From Syntrophorhabdaceae bacterium (GTDB lineage: Bacteria > Desulfobacterota > Syntrophorhabdia > Syntrophorhabdales > Syntrophorhabdaceae), in assembly GCA_026415015.1 (NCBI GenBank), contig JAOAHW010000133.1, positions 1 to 13,162 of the forward strand: a stretch of DNA of 13,162 nucleotides, given 5' to 3'. Shown piece by piece: positions 6,241-13,162 of the stretch. The position numbers and the translations under genes were made by a program. Below the pieces are notes generated by a model. It was not told the origin of the DNA, searched no databases, and was given only the letters and a program-made list of their open reading frames with translations. How positions within the stretch are numbered: position 1 is the stretch's first letter; every line of letters begins with the position of its first letter.

Positions 6241-7140
6241 ATGGACATAAAACATCTTGAGACATTTCTTAAGATAGCCAGCCTTAGGAGTTTTACAAAG
6301 GCAGCAGAAGAGCTTTTTCTAACCCAGCCCACCATAAGCAAGCAGCTATCTGACCTGGAGAAATCCCTTGGAGTAAAATTAATAGACAGGACAAAAAGGA
6401 GCGTATCCCTCACAAAGGCTGGGGAGATACTCATGAGATATGCAAAGGACCTACAGCACCTCAAGAGGGAGATAATAGAGGAGATATCTGCATATAAAGG
6501 GCTGGAAAAAGGCTCGATTACCGTAGGTGCAAGCAATATACCTGGCGTGTATATAATACCCCAGATATTCAGCCTTTTCAGAGAAAAATTCAACAATATC
6601 TATATGAGGCTTATTATCTCAGATTCACGAGAGATAACAGCAAAGATGTTTGAGGGTGAATATGACATTGGTTTTGTAGGGGCAAAAGATGATACAGCCA
6701 AACTTGAATACAGGGTATTCCTGGAAGACCAGATAGTTGTCATTGCCCCTCGAGACTATCCTGATACAATAGATGTTGCAGGGCTTTATACATACCCTTT
6801 AATATCAAGGGAGAATGGCTCAGGGACAAGGAATCACTTTGAAAGGGTAATAAAATCCCTGCACAAGTCAAAAGATGCGGCATTTAAAGTCATAGCCGAG
6901 ATGTCAGATACAGAGTCCATAAAGAATGCTGTGAAAAATGGCTTGGGTATATCATACATATCAAGGATGGCAATAAAGGATGAACTTGGTCAGGGTACAA
7001 TTAAGATATTAAATATAAAGAATATGCCTGTAATAAAGAGGTCTTTTTACATGGTAACAAGAAAGGGGAGGACTATTTCACCCCATGTAAAGGCCTTTAT
7101 AGAGATTGTCAGGCAATGGAGTATGTCCAATACAGCCTGA
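6241..7140 (+). CDS. LysR-family transcriptional regulator
   Basis: The protein has 299 residues, the usual length for the family. Residues 1-60 form the winged helix-turn-helix (SFTKAAEELFLTQPTISKQL is the recognition region), followed by a linker helix and a two-lobe effector-binding domain from about residue 90. Stretches such as GASNIPGVYIIP, REITAKMFEGEYDIGFVGAK, SRENGSGTR and GLGISYISRMA resemble the LysR group linked to selenium metabolism in anaerobes, and YeiE/CysB-like regulators more broadly. That sub-assignment is from memory and not firm. No clear ribosome site precedes the ATG. A TTGAAA (6207-6212) and TATTTT (6230-6235) with 17-bp spacing would again give an almost leaderless transcript. 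The target may be the neighbouring genes or unlinked. Confidence 0.9.
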   Translation: MDIKHLETFLKIASLRSFTKAAEELFLTQPTISKQLSDLEKSLGVKLIDRTKRSVSLTKAGEILMRYAKDLQHLKREIIEEISAYKGLEKGSITVGASNIPGVYIIPQIFSLFREKFNNIYMRLIISDSREITAKMFEGEYDIGFVGAKDDTAKLEYRVFLEDQIVVIAPRDYPDTIDVAGLYTYPLISRENGSGTRNHFERVIKSLHKSKDAAFKVIAEMSDTESIKNAVKNGLGISYISRMAIKDELGQGTIKILNIKNMPVIKRSFYMVTRKGRTISPHVKAFIEIVRQWSMSNTA

Positions 7141-7181
7141 TTTTATAATCCTTTTAATCTACTTTTCGGAGGTTAATATCA

Positions 7182-8573
7182 ATGGTAAAGACAAGGTTTG
7201 CCCCTTCTCCCACAGGGAATCTACATATAGGTGGGGCAAGGACAGCACTTTTTAACTATCTCTTTGCAAAACACAATAATGGTATATTTGTTTTAAGGAT
7301 AGAGGACACAGACATTGAAAGGTCAAAGGATGAGTATACAAAGGACATACTCGATGGCCTCAAGTGGCTTGGAATATTATGGGATGAGGGGCCTTTTTTC
7401 CAGCGGGAAAGGATGGACCTGTACAGGGAGCATGCATACAGATTATTAAATCAAGGCCTTGCATACAGATGTTATTGCACCCCTGAGGTCCTTGAGGAGA
7501 AAAGAAAAAACGCCTTAAAAGAAGGCAGAAAACCCAATTATGACAGGACATGCAGGGACTTAAACCTCAAAGACCCGGACAGGCCCTATGTCATCAGGTT
7601 CAAGACACCCCTTGATGGACAGGTATCATTCAATGACATAGTCCGTGGAAAGATTACCTTTAACTGTGAGGAGCTTGATGACCTTGTTATATTGCGAAGC
7701 GACAATACACCTACATACAATTTTACTGTAGTGGTGGATGATGCCCTCATGGATATAACCCACATAATAAGGGGCGATGACCACATAAACAATACACCGA
7801 GGCAGATACTCATTTACAATGCCCTGGGATACAAGCTCCCTGAGTTTGCCCATGTCCCCCTAATACACGGCAAGGACAGGACACGCTTAAGCAAAAGACA
7901 CGGTGCCACATCCCTGTTAGAGTATAAAAATGAGGGTTTTCTCCCAGAGGCACTCATGAATTACCTTGCCCGTTTAGGCTGGGCATATGGAGACCAGGAG
8001 GTATTCTCAAAGGAGGAGCTCATAGAAAAGTTTGACTTAAAGCATGTAGGTAAATCCCCTGCTATCTTTGATATGGATAAGCTGAGCTGGTTAAACAGTC
8101 ATTACATAAAGACATCCGAAGAGAATCGTATAGCAGGTATGTTAGAAGGGTTTCTTGTAAAGTCAGGCATTGAAATAGACAACAGGGAAAAGCTTGTCCC
8201 TATCGTGAGAAATCTCAAAGATAGGGCTAAAACATTAAAAGAGATGGCACAGATGGCAGAATTTTTCTTCAGTGACGAAATAATATATGATGAAAAGGCA
8301 AAGGAAAAATATCTAACCCATGAGACAAAAAAGATACTTGAGGGTTTTCTTGAGGGTTTTGTCAGTTTAAAAGAAAACGATGAGGCAGGCCAGAAGCTAC
8401 TCATTGAGAATATTGTAAAAGAAACAGGTAAAAAAACTGTAGATGTGGTTCAACCTATAAGGGTAGCTCTATCAGGTAGGACAGCAAGCCCGGGTATATT
8501 TGATGTTATAAATATCCTTGGAAAGAAAAGTGTTGAAAAAAGGATAAAAAGGGCAATTGCATCAATAGGTTAA
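7182..8573 (+). CDS. gltX: Glutamyl-tRNA synthetase
   Basis: This class I aminoacyl-tRNA synthetase of 463 residues charges tRNA(Glu) with glutamate using ATP in the cytoplasm. The signature FAPSPTGNLHIGG (residues 6-18) holds the HIGH motif (HIGG), and RLSKRHG (235-241) is the KMSKS motif. A zinc-type motif is present: C97-x-C99 and C124, with the same spacing as Escherichia coli C98/C100/C125, although the fourth ligand there (His127) is Asp126 here. The remaining C-terminal part is the helical anticodon-binding region. GGAGG precedes the ATG by 9 bp. It follows the LysR gene by 41 bp with no evident terminator, so both may share a transcript. Whether it also mischarges tRNA(Gln), as in organisms using GatCAB, cannot be decided here. 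Confidence 0.97.
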   Translation: MVKTRFAPSPTGNLHIGGARTALFNYLFAKHNNGIFVLRIEDTDIERSKDEYTKDILDGLKWLGILWDEGPFFQRERMDLYREHAYRLLNQGLAYRCYCTPEVLEEKRKNALKEGRKPNYDRTCRDLNLKDPDRPYVIRFKTPLDGQVSFNDIVRGKITFNCEELDDLVILRSDNTPTYNFTVVVDDALMDITHIIRGDDHINNTPRQILIYNALGYKLPEFAHVPLIHGKDRTRLSKRHGATSLLEYKNEGFLPEALMNYLARLGWAYGDQEVFSKEELIEKFDLKHVGKSPAIFDMDKLSWLNSHYIKTSEENRIAGMLEGFLVKSGIEIDNREKLVPIVRNLKDRAKTLKEMAQMAEFFFSDEIIYDEKAKEKYLTHETKKILEGFLEGFVSLKENDEAGQKLLIENIVKETGKKTVDVVQPIRVALSGRTASPGIFDVINILGKKSVEKRIKRAIASIG

Positions 8574-8599
8574 CCTTAACTATTTCTGTTTATGGTAAT

Positions 8600-8713
8600 A
8601 TGAACACATGGCATAAAATATACATAGGGGATTCGAGGTGGATGAGGGATATCCCTGATGAAACTATCCATCTTGTTATTACATCGCCACCTTACTGGCA
8701 AATAAAAGACTAA
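8600..8713 (+). pseudogene. Relic of an N4/N6 DNA methyltransferase (5' end only)
   Basis: A short reading frame between gltX and smc starts ATGAACACATGG and ends TAA after 37 codons. Its product contains HKIYIGDSRWM (residues 5-15) and IHLVITSPPYWQIKD (23-37). The TSPPYW block is catalytic motif IV of the beta-type amino-methyltransferases that make N4-methylcytosine or N6-methyladenine, and the GDS...M start is typical of their N-terminus. A functional enzyme needs a further 200 or more residues with the AdoMet-binding FxGxG motif, absent here. No continuation is found in the other frames before smc, so this is the remnant of a deletion rather than a simple frameshift. Confidence 0.75.
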
Positions 8714-8740
8714 TGTTTATAAAGTTCGAGGTCGTAAATT

Positions 8741-11700
8741 TTGAGACTTAAGAGGCTGGAATTATTTGGGTTTAAATCGTTTTTGAATAGAACGGTTTTT
8801 CAATTTCACGAGGGTATTACATCCATTGTTGGCCCTAACGGCTGTGGAAAGAGCAATATTGTAGATGCCATAATATGGGCATTAGGCGAGAGAGGCACAA
8901 AATCTTTAAGGGTCAAGGATATGGGCGATGTAATCTTTCACGGTAGCAATGGTAAAAGGCCTGTAAACATAGCAGAGGTCACCATAGAGTTATCAGATAA
9001 TGATAAAGAAATGGCTATCAAAAGGAGGATCTATAGGGACGGCACCAACGAATATTTTATCAATAATTCACCTGTGAGATTAAAGGATGTCCAGGACTTC
9101 TTTCTCGGAACAGGCATAGGTCCCAACTCTTATGCTATTATCGAGCAGGGCAAGATAGAATACTTCACCCAGATGAAACCACAGGAAAGAAGGCTATTAA
9201 TTGAGGAGACAAGCGGTATAACGAGGTTTGAGGAGAAAAAGCGTGAGGCCATCATCCGAATGGAGGAGGTAAGGGCAAACCTTGAGAGGATAGAAGACAT
9301 ATACAGCGAGGTAAAGCAGTCTTTTGAAAAGGCACAGGCAGAATTTGAGAGGTGGAAGGCCTATAAAAAATTAGCTGATAGACTATCTGAGGTGGATAAA
9401 CAGATACTTATTGACGGTTATATAAAGATAACAAGGAAGATAGAGAAGACAAAGGAGAGACTCGGGGCATTCGATGGAGAGATCTCAAGAAAAGAGGAAG
9501 AAAAAGAGACATTTAGAAAGGAGCTTGAGGTTAAAGAGAATGAATTTAGCCTCACCGACAGTGTCTTAAGGCAGCTTGAGGTGGATATTAAGGGCAAAGA
9601 AAAGGACATGGAGAGTAGACTTGTGGAGATAGAGTATCTCAACGTGGAGAAAAAGAGACTGGACAGGTTGCTTCTGGAGCTGTCAGGGAAGATAGATGCC
9701 CTGGAAAAGAGGCAGATTGACTTGGATTCAGAGATAAAGGGCCTCAATAAAAAGAAAGATGAAGAGCATCTCCTTATAGAGGCCCATGAGGAAGAGGAGA
9801 AAAAGACAAAGGAGTCAGTAGATACATTAAAAAAAGAGATAGAGGGATACGAATCAGAGATAGAAAAACAGAGGGTAAAACTATTTGTCACTATGAGTAG
9901 TATAACAGATATAAAAAATAAGCTGTCCGAGATAGAAAGAAAGGAAAAAGAAAGGCAAAAGAGAGAGGAAAAAAGAAAGGAAGAGAAAGAGCGGATAAAG
10001 GCAAGACTGAATTATCTTGATGGACAATACAGTAAAATAAAGGAAACACAGGAGAAAGAGACTGCTGCAAGGGATGAGATATCCATAAAAGAGAGGATGC
10101 TTTTTGGAGAGCTTGAGGACCTGAAAAAGACAATGGAGTCACTGAGGCAAAAGATTGATGCATTAAACAGTGAGAAAAAAGGTAAAGAGGCGTTTCTAAG
10201 ACAGATAAGCAGTCTTACAACATCTAATAAAGACAAACAATCTGATGCAAAAAGACTTATTGACCTCATAAGTATTGATGAATGGACAGAAAAGGCTGTG
10301 GAGAGATTCTTCTTCAGGGAGATGGAATATACAGTCATAACAAGCGAAGATATAGATGAGATAGCCTCTGAAATAGCCAAAAAAGATGATAACTATATAT
10401 TTTTCCATGACAAGAGCCTATTCAGTTACTCAGGGGATGACAAGGAGGGAAGGGTAGGCATCCATATAAGATGGATAGATAGTGTTGAGGATACCTTAAA
10501 GAGGATAAAAGATGGCGAGGAAGGAATATTTTTAAACAACGAGATGCTAATTGACTCAAGGGGTCTGATATTAAAGGAAAAGGATTCGAGCAAGATAGAC
10601 CTCCAGCAATACAGGGAGAGAAAGAAGGCGGAAAAGGAGATAAAGGATATAAAGGCAAGTCTTGAGAGACATACAGAAAGTTTCAATGAATATAAAAGGC
10701 ATTTTGAGTTAAAGGATAAAGCCTATAGGCAAATAAGGATAGAATTAAAGACAAAAGAAGATGCCATCAAAGGGTTTGAGCTTGATGCTGCTTCCCTGGC
10801 GGCTGAGATAAAGACAATCTCAGAGAGATACGAGGAGCTTGAATCCTTTAAAGATATATATGAGGAAGATAGATCCCCAGGTGAGACAGAAGGTTTAATC
10901 AAAGAGATGGAAAGGCATAAAGAGGAGAAAGATCTTGTAGAAAAGGAGTTAGAGACATTAAAAAACAGACTGGATGTTGTAAAAAAGACATATGAAGACA
11001 CCCAATCAAGATGGCGAAACATATCCATAAACCTGGAGAGAAAGAAAAATTTCATAAAAGGGATAACCGAAGACATAGCAAGGAAGGTAGGACAGATAGA
11101 CAATATAAAGGCAGAACTTGAAGAATTGAGGAATAAGAAAAAAGAGGCAAATGAAAAGACAGAGGGATGCAAAACTAAGATAGAGAGATTAGAAAAAGAT
11201 TATGAGTATATAAAGACAACTACTGAAAGATATATTGAGAGATATGAAGAGCTCAAAAAGACCTCAGGCAACCTCCACATAGAGAGACAATCAATTGCTG
11301 AAAAAATAGAGAGTACATCAAAAGATATAGAAAAAATTAGATCAAGACGGGAATCAATAGAGAGGGAGATGGCTGTCCTCAATGAAAAGAAAAATACTAT
11401 TCAGGAAAGGCTCACCACATTATATGGGCTGGAGGGATTAGAAAATACAACAGTCATACCTATTGCAGAGCTTGAGGCAGAGAGGGAAAGGATAGAGGAA
11501 GAGATTAAGGCATTGGGCGAGGTAAATTTCAGGGCAGAAAAGGAGTATACAGAGACAAAGGAGAGGATGGAATTTCTTGCGACCCAGAAGAATGACCTTA
11601 AGGATTCCATGGACTCATTGAAAAAAACCATAATAAAAATAGATACCCTCTCAAAAGAGATATTTCTTGAGACATTTGATATAGTAAACAATGCATTCAA

Positions 11701-12091
11701 GAGGTTTACAAATATGCTCTTTAAGGGCGGAAACGGACACCTTTTGTTTAATCAGGATTCAGCAGGTATAGATATGTTTGTTCAATTACCTGGAAAGAGG
11801 GTCTTGAGGATGGAGCAGCTATCCGGTGGAGAGAAGGCATTAATATCCACTGCCTTTCTCCTTTCCCTTATGGATACGAATCCCTCACCTTTTACGCTCC
11901 TTGATGAGATTGATGCCCCCCTTGATGATGCAAACATTATATCCCTTATCGATATTATAAAGACAATAACTGACAAGACACAGATAATCTTTATAACCCA
12001 CAACAGGATTACCATGGAGGCCTCCAACACCATCTACGGGATTACTATGGAAGAACCTGGTATATCAAAGATAGTATCTGTGAGGCTTTAA
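8741..12091 (+). CDS. smc: Chromosome segregation protein SMC
   Basis: The protein has 1116 residues, slightly short for bacterial SMC. The N-terminal ATPase half-domain has the Walker A motif GPNGCGKS (31-38) and an SMC-type FHGS...YAIIEQGKI region. Long Lys/Glu-rich coiled coils flank a central hinge-like globular region (about 500-620). The C-terminal half carries the signature LSGGEKA (1027-1033) and Walker B with catalytic glutamate (LLDEID, D1055/E1056). SMC dimers with ScpA/ScpB organise and segregate the chromosome by ATP-driven loop extrusion. It starts with TTG, preceded by GAGG 9 bp upstream; no ATG fits the conserved N-terminus. The hinge has few of the glycines usual in bacterial SMC hinges. 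scpA and scpB are not in the window. Confidence 0.96.
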   Translation: MRLKRLELFGFKSFLNRTVFQFHEGITSIVGPNGCGKSNIVDAIIWALGERGTKSLRVKDMGDVIFHGSNGKRPVNIAEVTIELSDNDKEMAIKRRIYRDGTNEYFINNSPVRLKDVQDFFLGTGIGPNSYAIIEQGKIEYFTQMKPQERRLLIEETSGITRFEEKKREAIIRMEEVRANLERIEDIYSEVKQSFEKAQAEFERWKAYKKLADRLSEVDKQILIDGYIKITRKIEKTKERLGAFDGEISRKEEEKETFRKELEVKENEFSLTDSVLRQLEVDIKGKEKDMESRLVEIEYLNVEKKRLDRLLLELSGKIDALEKRQIDLDSEIKGLNKKKDEEHLLIEAHEEEEKKTKESVDTLKKEIEGYESEIEKQRVKLFVTMSSITDIKNKLSEIERKEKERQKREEKRKEEKERIKARLNYLDGQYSKIKETQEKETAARDEISIKERMLFGELEDLKKTMESLRQKIDALNSEKKGKEAFLRQISSLTTSNKDKQSDAKRLIDLISIDEWTEKAVERFFFREMEYTVITSEDIDEIASEIAKKDDNYIFFHDKSLFSYSGDDKEGRVGIHIRWIDSVEDTLKRIKDGEEGIFLNNEMLIDSRGLILKEKDSSKIDLQQYRERKKAEKEIKDIKASLERHTESFNEYKRHFELKDKAYRQIRIELKTKEDAIKGFELDAASLAAEIKTISERYEELESFKDIYEEDRSPGETEGLIKEMERHKEEKDLVEKELETLKNRLDVVKKTYEDTQSRWRNISINLERKKNFIKGITEDIARKVGQIDNIKAELEELRNKKKEANEKTEGCKTKIERLEKDYEYIKTTTERYIERYEELKKTSGNLHIERQSIAEKIESTSKDIEKIRSRRESIEREMAVLNEKKNTIQERLTTLYGLEGLENTTVIPIAELEAERERIEEEIKALGEVNFRAEKEYTETKERMEFLATQKNDLKDSMDSLKKTIIKIDTLSKEIFLETFDIVNNAFKRFTNMLFKGGNGHLLFNQDSAGIDMFVQLPGKRVLRMEQLSGGEKALISTAFLLSLMDTNPSPFTLLDEIDAPLDDANIISLIDIIKTITDKTQIIFITHNRITMEASNTIYGITMEEPGISKIVSVRL

Positions 12092-12148
12092 TTTTTTTCA
12101 ATATTTCTGTATAGTTAAAAATCAAAAGAAAAAAATTATGTGACCAAT

Positions 12149-12174
12149 GTCAATTTTTTGTTGACTTTTTTTTT
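12149..12174 (+). terminator. Weak intrinsic terminator after smc
   Basis: GTCAA (12149-12153) pairs with TTGAC (12161-12165) across a T-rich 7-base loop, and nine T residues follow directly. The position, 57 bp after the smc stop, suits a terminator, but the 5-bp stem with two GC pairs is weak. The right arm also serves as part of a possible -35 (TTGACT) for the next operon. Confidence 0.45.
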
Positions 12175-12281
12175 AATAAAGCTATTCTTATAGGAAAAAC
12201 AGGGGTTATGGGGGCGTGAATCAAATCAAAATCAGAACAAAAACTGTATACAAAATTTGACAACAGGCTTCCTATTAGGAA
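12161..12281 (+). promoter_or_regulatory. Symporter-operon promoter region with two TTC-GGAA palindromes
   Basis: TTGACT (12161-12166) and TATTCT (12183-12188), 16 bp apart, form a plausible promoter with a leader of about 150 nt. TTCTTATAGGAA (12185-12196) overlaps its -10 and start. A closely similar perfect dyad, TTCCTA-T-TAGGAA (12269-12281), lies 84 bp further on, next to a TTGACA (12257-12262). Both are followed by AAAA, so they share AGGAAAAA. They may be operators of one regulator. The rest of 12092-12345 is AT-rich, with no other structure seen. Confidence 0.35.
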
Positions 12282-12345
12282 AAATAAATAAGGAAGGGGG
12301 TGAGCTTTAACATCAATTTAAAAAAAATAAGAAGGAGGGTTATAT

Positions 12346-12501
12346 ATGCAGCCAACACAACCTATAGCACCACCACCGGTTCAGCTACCTGATGCATCAG
12401 TTCTATTGGCTCCCTGGTATGTATGGTGGGCACTTATTATCGGGTTATTCCTTATGACATTCATAGGGACATGGCTTATTACAAGGGGGTGGAAAGAATG
12501 A
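12346..12501 (+). CDS. One-helix small membrane protein coupled to the symporter
   Basis: The product has 51 residues: a proline-rich N-terminus (residues 1-15), then an aromatic, hydrophobic segment that can span the membrane once (about 22-46), then a basic tail (RGWKE). GAAGGAGGG lies 6 bp before the ATG, the strongest ribosome site in this half of the window. Its TGA stop overlaps the ATG of the sodium:solute symporter (ATGA), the classic arrangement for translational coupling, so it is likely an accessory subunit or assembly factor for that transporter. It does not look like the longer two-helix DUF4212 small subunit known from other symporters. No family is recognised. Confidence 0.75.
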   Translation: MQPTQPIAPPPVQLPDASVLLAPWYVWWALIIGLFLMTFIGTWLITRGWKE

Positions 12502-13162
12502 ATCCAATACAGTATCTTACAATGCCAAAGCCCACAACAGCAATTATAACAATGTCTGTTATAGGCGTGGGATTGCTTCTTTTGGTCTCAATTCTCCTTG
12601 GCCTCGCCAGCAAAAGAAGGGTAGCCAAGGGCTCTTTTGATGAATATCTCGTTGGAAAAAGAGATATCGGTCCTGCTGTTACAGGATGTGCCCTTGCAGC
12701 CTCATACCTTTCTGGTTGGGCATTCTGTGGTTCAACAGGCGTTGTCTATTCTGTGGGCTTCTCCGGGATGTGGTTTGCAGGGATATGGAGCCTTCTGGGG
12801 CTCATCCCATGTTGCTGGCTTGCTGCTATAAAGACAAGGGAATTCTCTGCAAAGCTCGGTGCAGCCACCCTTCCAGAGACTATAGGAAGAAGATTTGAGA
12901 GCAAGATGCTACAGACTGTTGTCGCAATCTGCATGCTATATTTCCTTTTCATGTATTCAGTGGGGCAGCTCAAGGCAGCAGGCGGTGTATGGTATGCTGT
13001 AACAGGACTGCCACCTCTTTGGTGTCTGTTACTATCCATCTTCATTGCATGGCTTTATATGGTCCTTGGTGGGTATGTAGGGACACAGTGGTCAATGGCC
13101 TTCCAGGGTGCATTCCTTGGATTTGTCGGTGCACTCCTCGGTGTATGGGCAATCATATGGGC
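12498..13162 (+). CDS. Sodium:solute symporter (SSS family), 3'-truncated at window end
   Basis: The ATG overlaps the stop of the 51-residue gene, and the frame stays open for 221 codons to the window edge. The first helix (about 16-38) is followed by the SSS-typical DEYLVGKRDIGP (48-59), then ALAASYLSGWAFCGSTG, the helix-1 sodium/substrate region of the LeuT-like core. Further helices follow, including a GQLKAAGGVW segment. The family (PutP, ActP, PanF and relatives) imports organic solutes with Na+. Acetate, proline or other carboxylates are possible, but the substrate cannot be assigned from this half. It is probably expressed with the small upstream protein from the promoter region after smc. 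Confidence 0.9.
   Translation, partial: MNPIQYLTMPKPTTAIITMSVIGVGLLLLVSILLGLASKRRVAKGSFDEYLVGKRDIGPAVTGCALAASYLSGWAFCGSTGVVYSVGFSGMWFAGIWSLLGLIPCCWLAAIKTREFSAKLGAATLPETIGRRFESKMLQTVVAICMLYFLFMYSVGQLKAAGGVWYAVTGLPPLWCLLLSIFIAWLYMVLGGYVGTQWSMAFQGAFLGFVGALLGVWAIIW

Noticed and set aside
8600..8740. Simple frameshift in an otherwise intact methyltransferase
   Set aside because: None of the three forward frames between 8713 and the smc start continues with methyltransferase-like sequence, so the remainder is deleted.
9418..9891. Minus-strand Ser/Phe-rich frame of 157 residues and similar ones through 11700
   Set aside because: These are mirrors of the Lys/Glu-rich SMC coiled coil; runs of Ser, Phe and Leu are what the complement of GAG/AAG/GAA codons gives.
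12637..12898. Plus-strand short frames of 64 and 70 residues inside the symporter
   Set aside because: They overlap the SSS frame, which has clear family motifs, and have no start signals of their own.

Overview
The window looks like a bacterial chromosome segment from an anaerobe of moderate to low GC. Ile ATA and Arg AGA/AGG codons are very common and several genes start with TTG. The gene mix (anaerobic CODH-family protein, Tat-exported molybdoenzyme, LysR regulator, gltX, smc, Na+/solute symporter) would fit Nitrospirota or Desulfobacterota-type anaerobes, but no taxonomic marker settles this. The first 19 bases are a Tn5/Nextera mosaic-end adapter, so the left edge is a library or assembly artefact.

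Layout: positions 20-5173 are all on the minus strand. In transcription order they hold a Tat-exported sulfite-oxidase/MsrP-fold molybdopterin oxidoreductase (4472-5173), a CooS-family protein (2456-4357), an MFS carrier of the OFA/monocarboxylate type (1105-2361), a small Ser/Asp/Trp-rich repeat protein (694-1080) and a DHH-family phosphoesterase cut by the contig edge. A 64-bp divergent region (5174-5237) separates these from the plus-strand genes: a Tat-exported DUF362 protein, a LysR regulator, gltX (glutamyl-tRNA synthetase), a 37-codon relic of an N4/N6 DNA methyltransferase, smc, then a two-gene unit of a 51-residue one-helix membrane protein translationally coupled to a sodium:solute symporter that runs off the right edge.

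The main discovery candidate is the CooS homologue. It has the full CODH scaffold and the Fe-S cysteines, but the active-site cysteine equivalent to Cys295 of Carboxydothermus CODH-II is a glutamate (Glu300), and the first proton-relay histidine is a tyrosine. His264 plus Glu300 plus four cysteines reproduces the ligand set of hybrid-cluster protein. The protein is therefore probably not a CO dehydrogenase but a CooS-V-like enzyme with an Fe-S-O hybrid cluster. No cooF, cooC or acetyl-CoA synthase gene lies nearby. An AGATGGCT/AGCCATCT element brackets the cooS promoter and forms a perfect dyad next to the -10 of the MFS gene, suggesting that one regulator controls both.

Intergenic stretches are short (the longest, 12092-12345, is 254 bp). 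No tRNA, rRNA, CRISPR or insertion sequence was seen.
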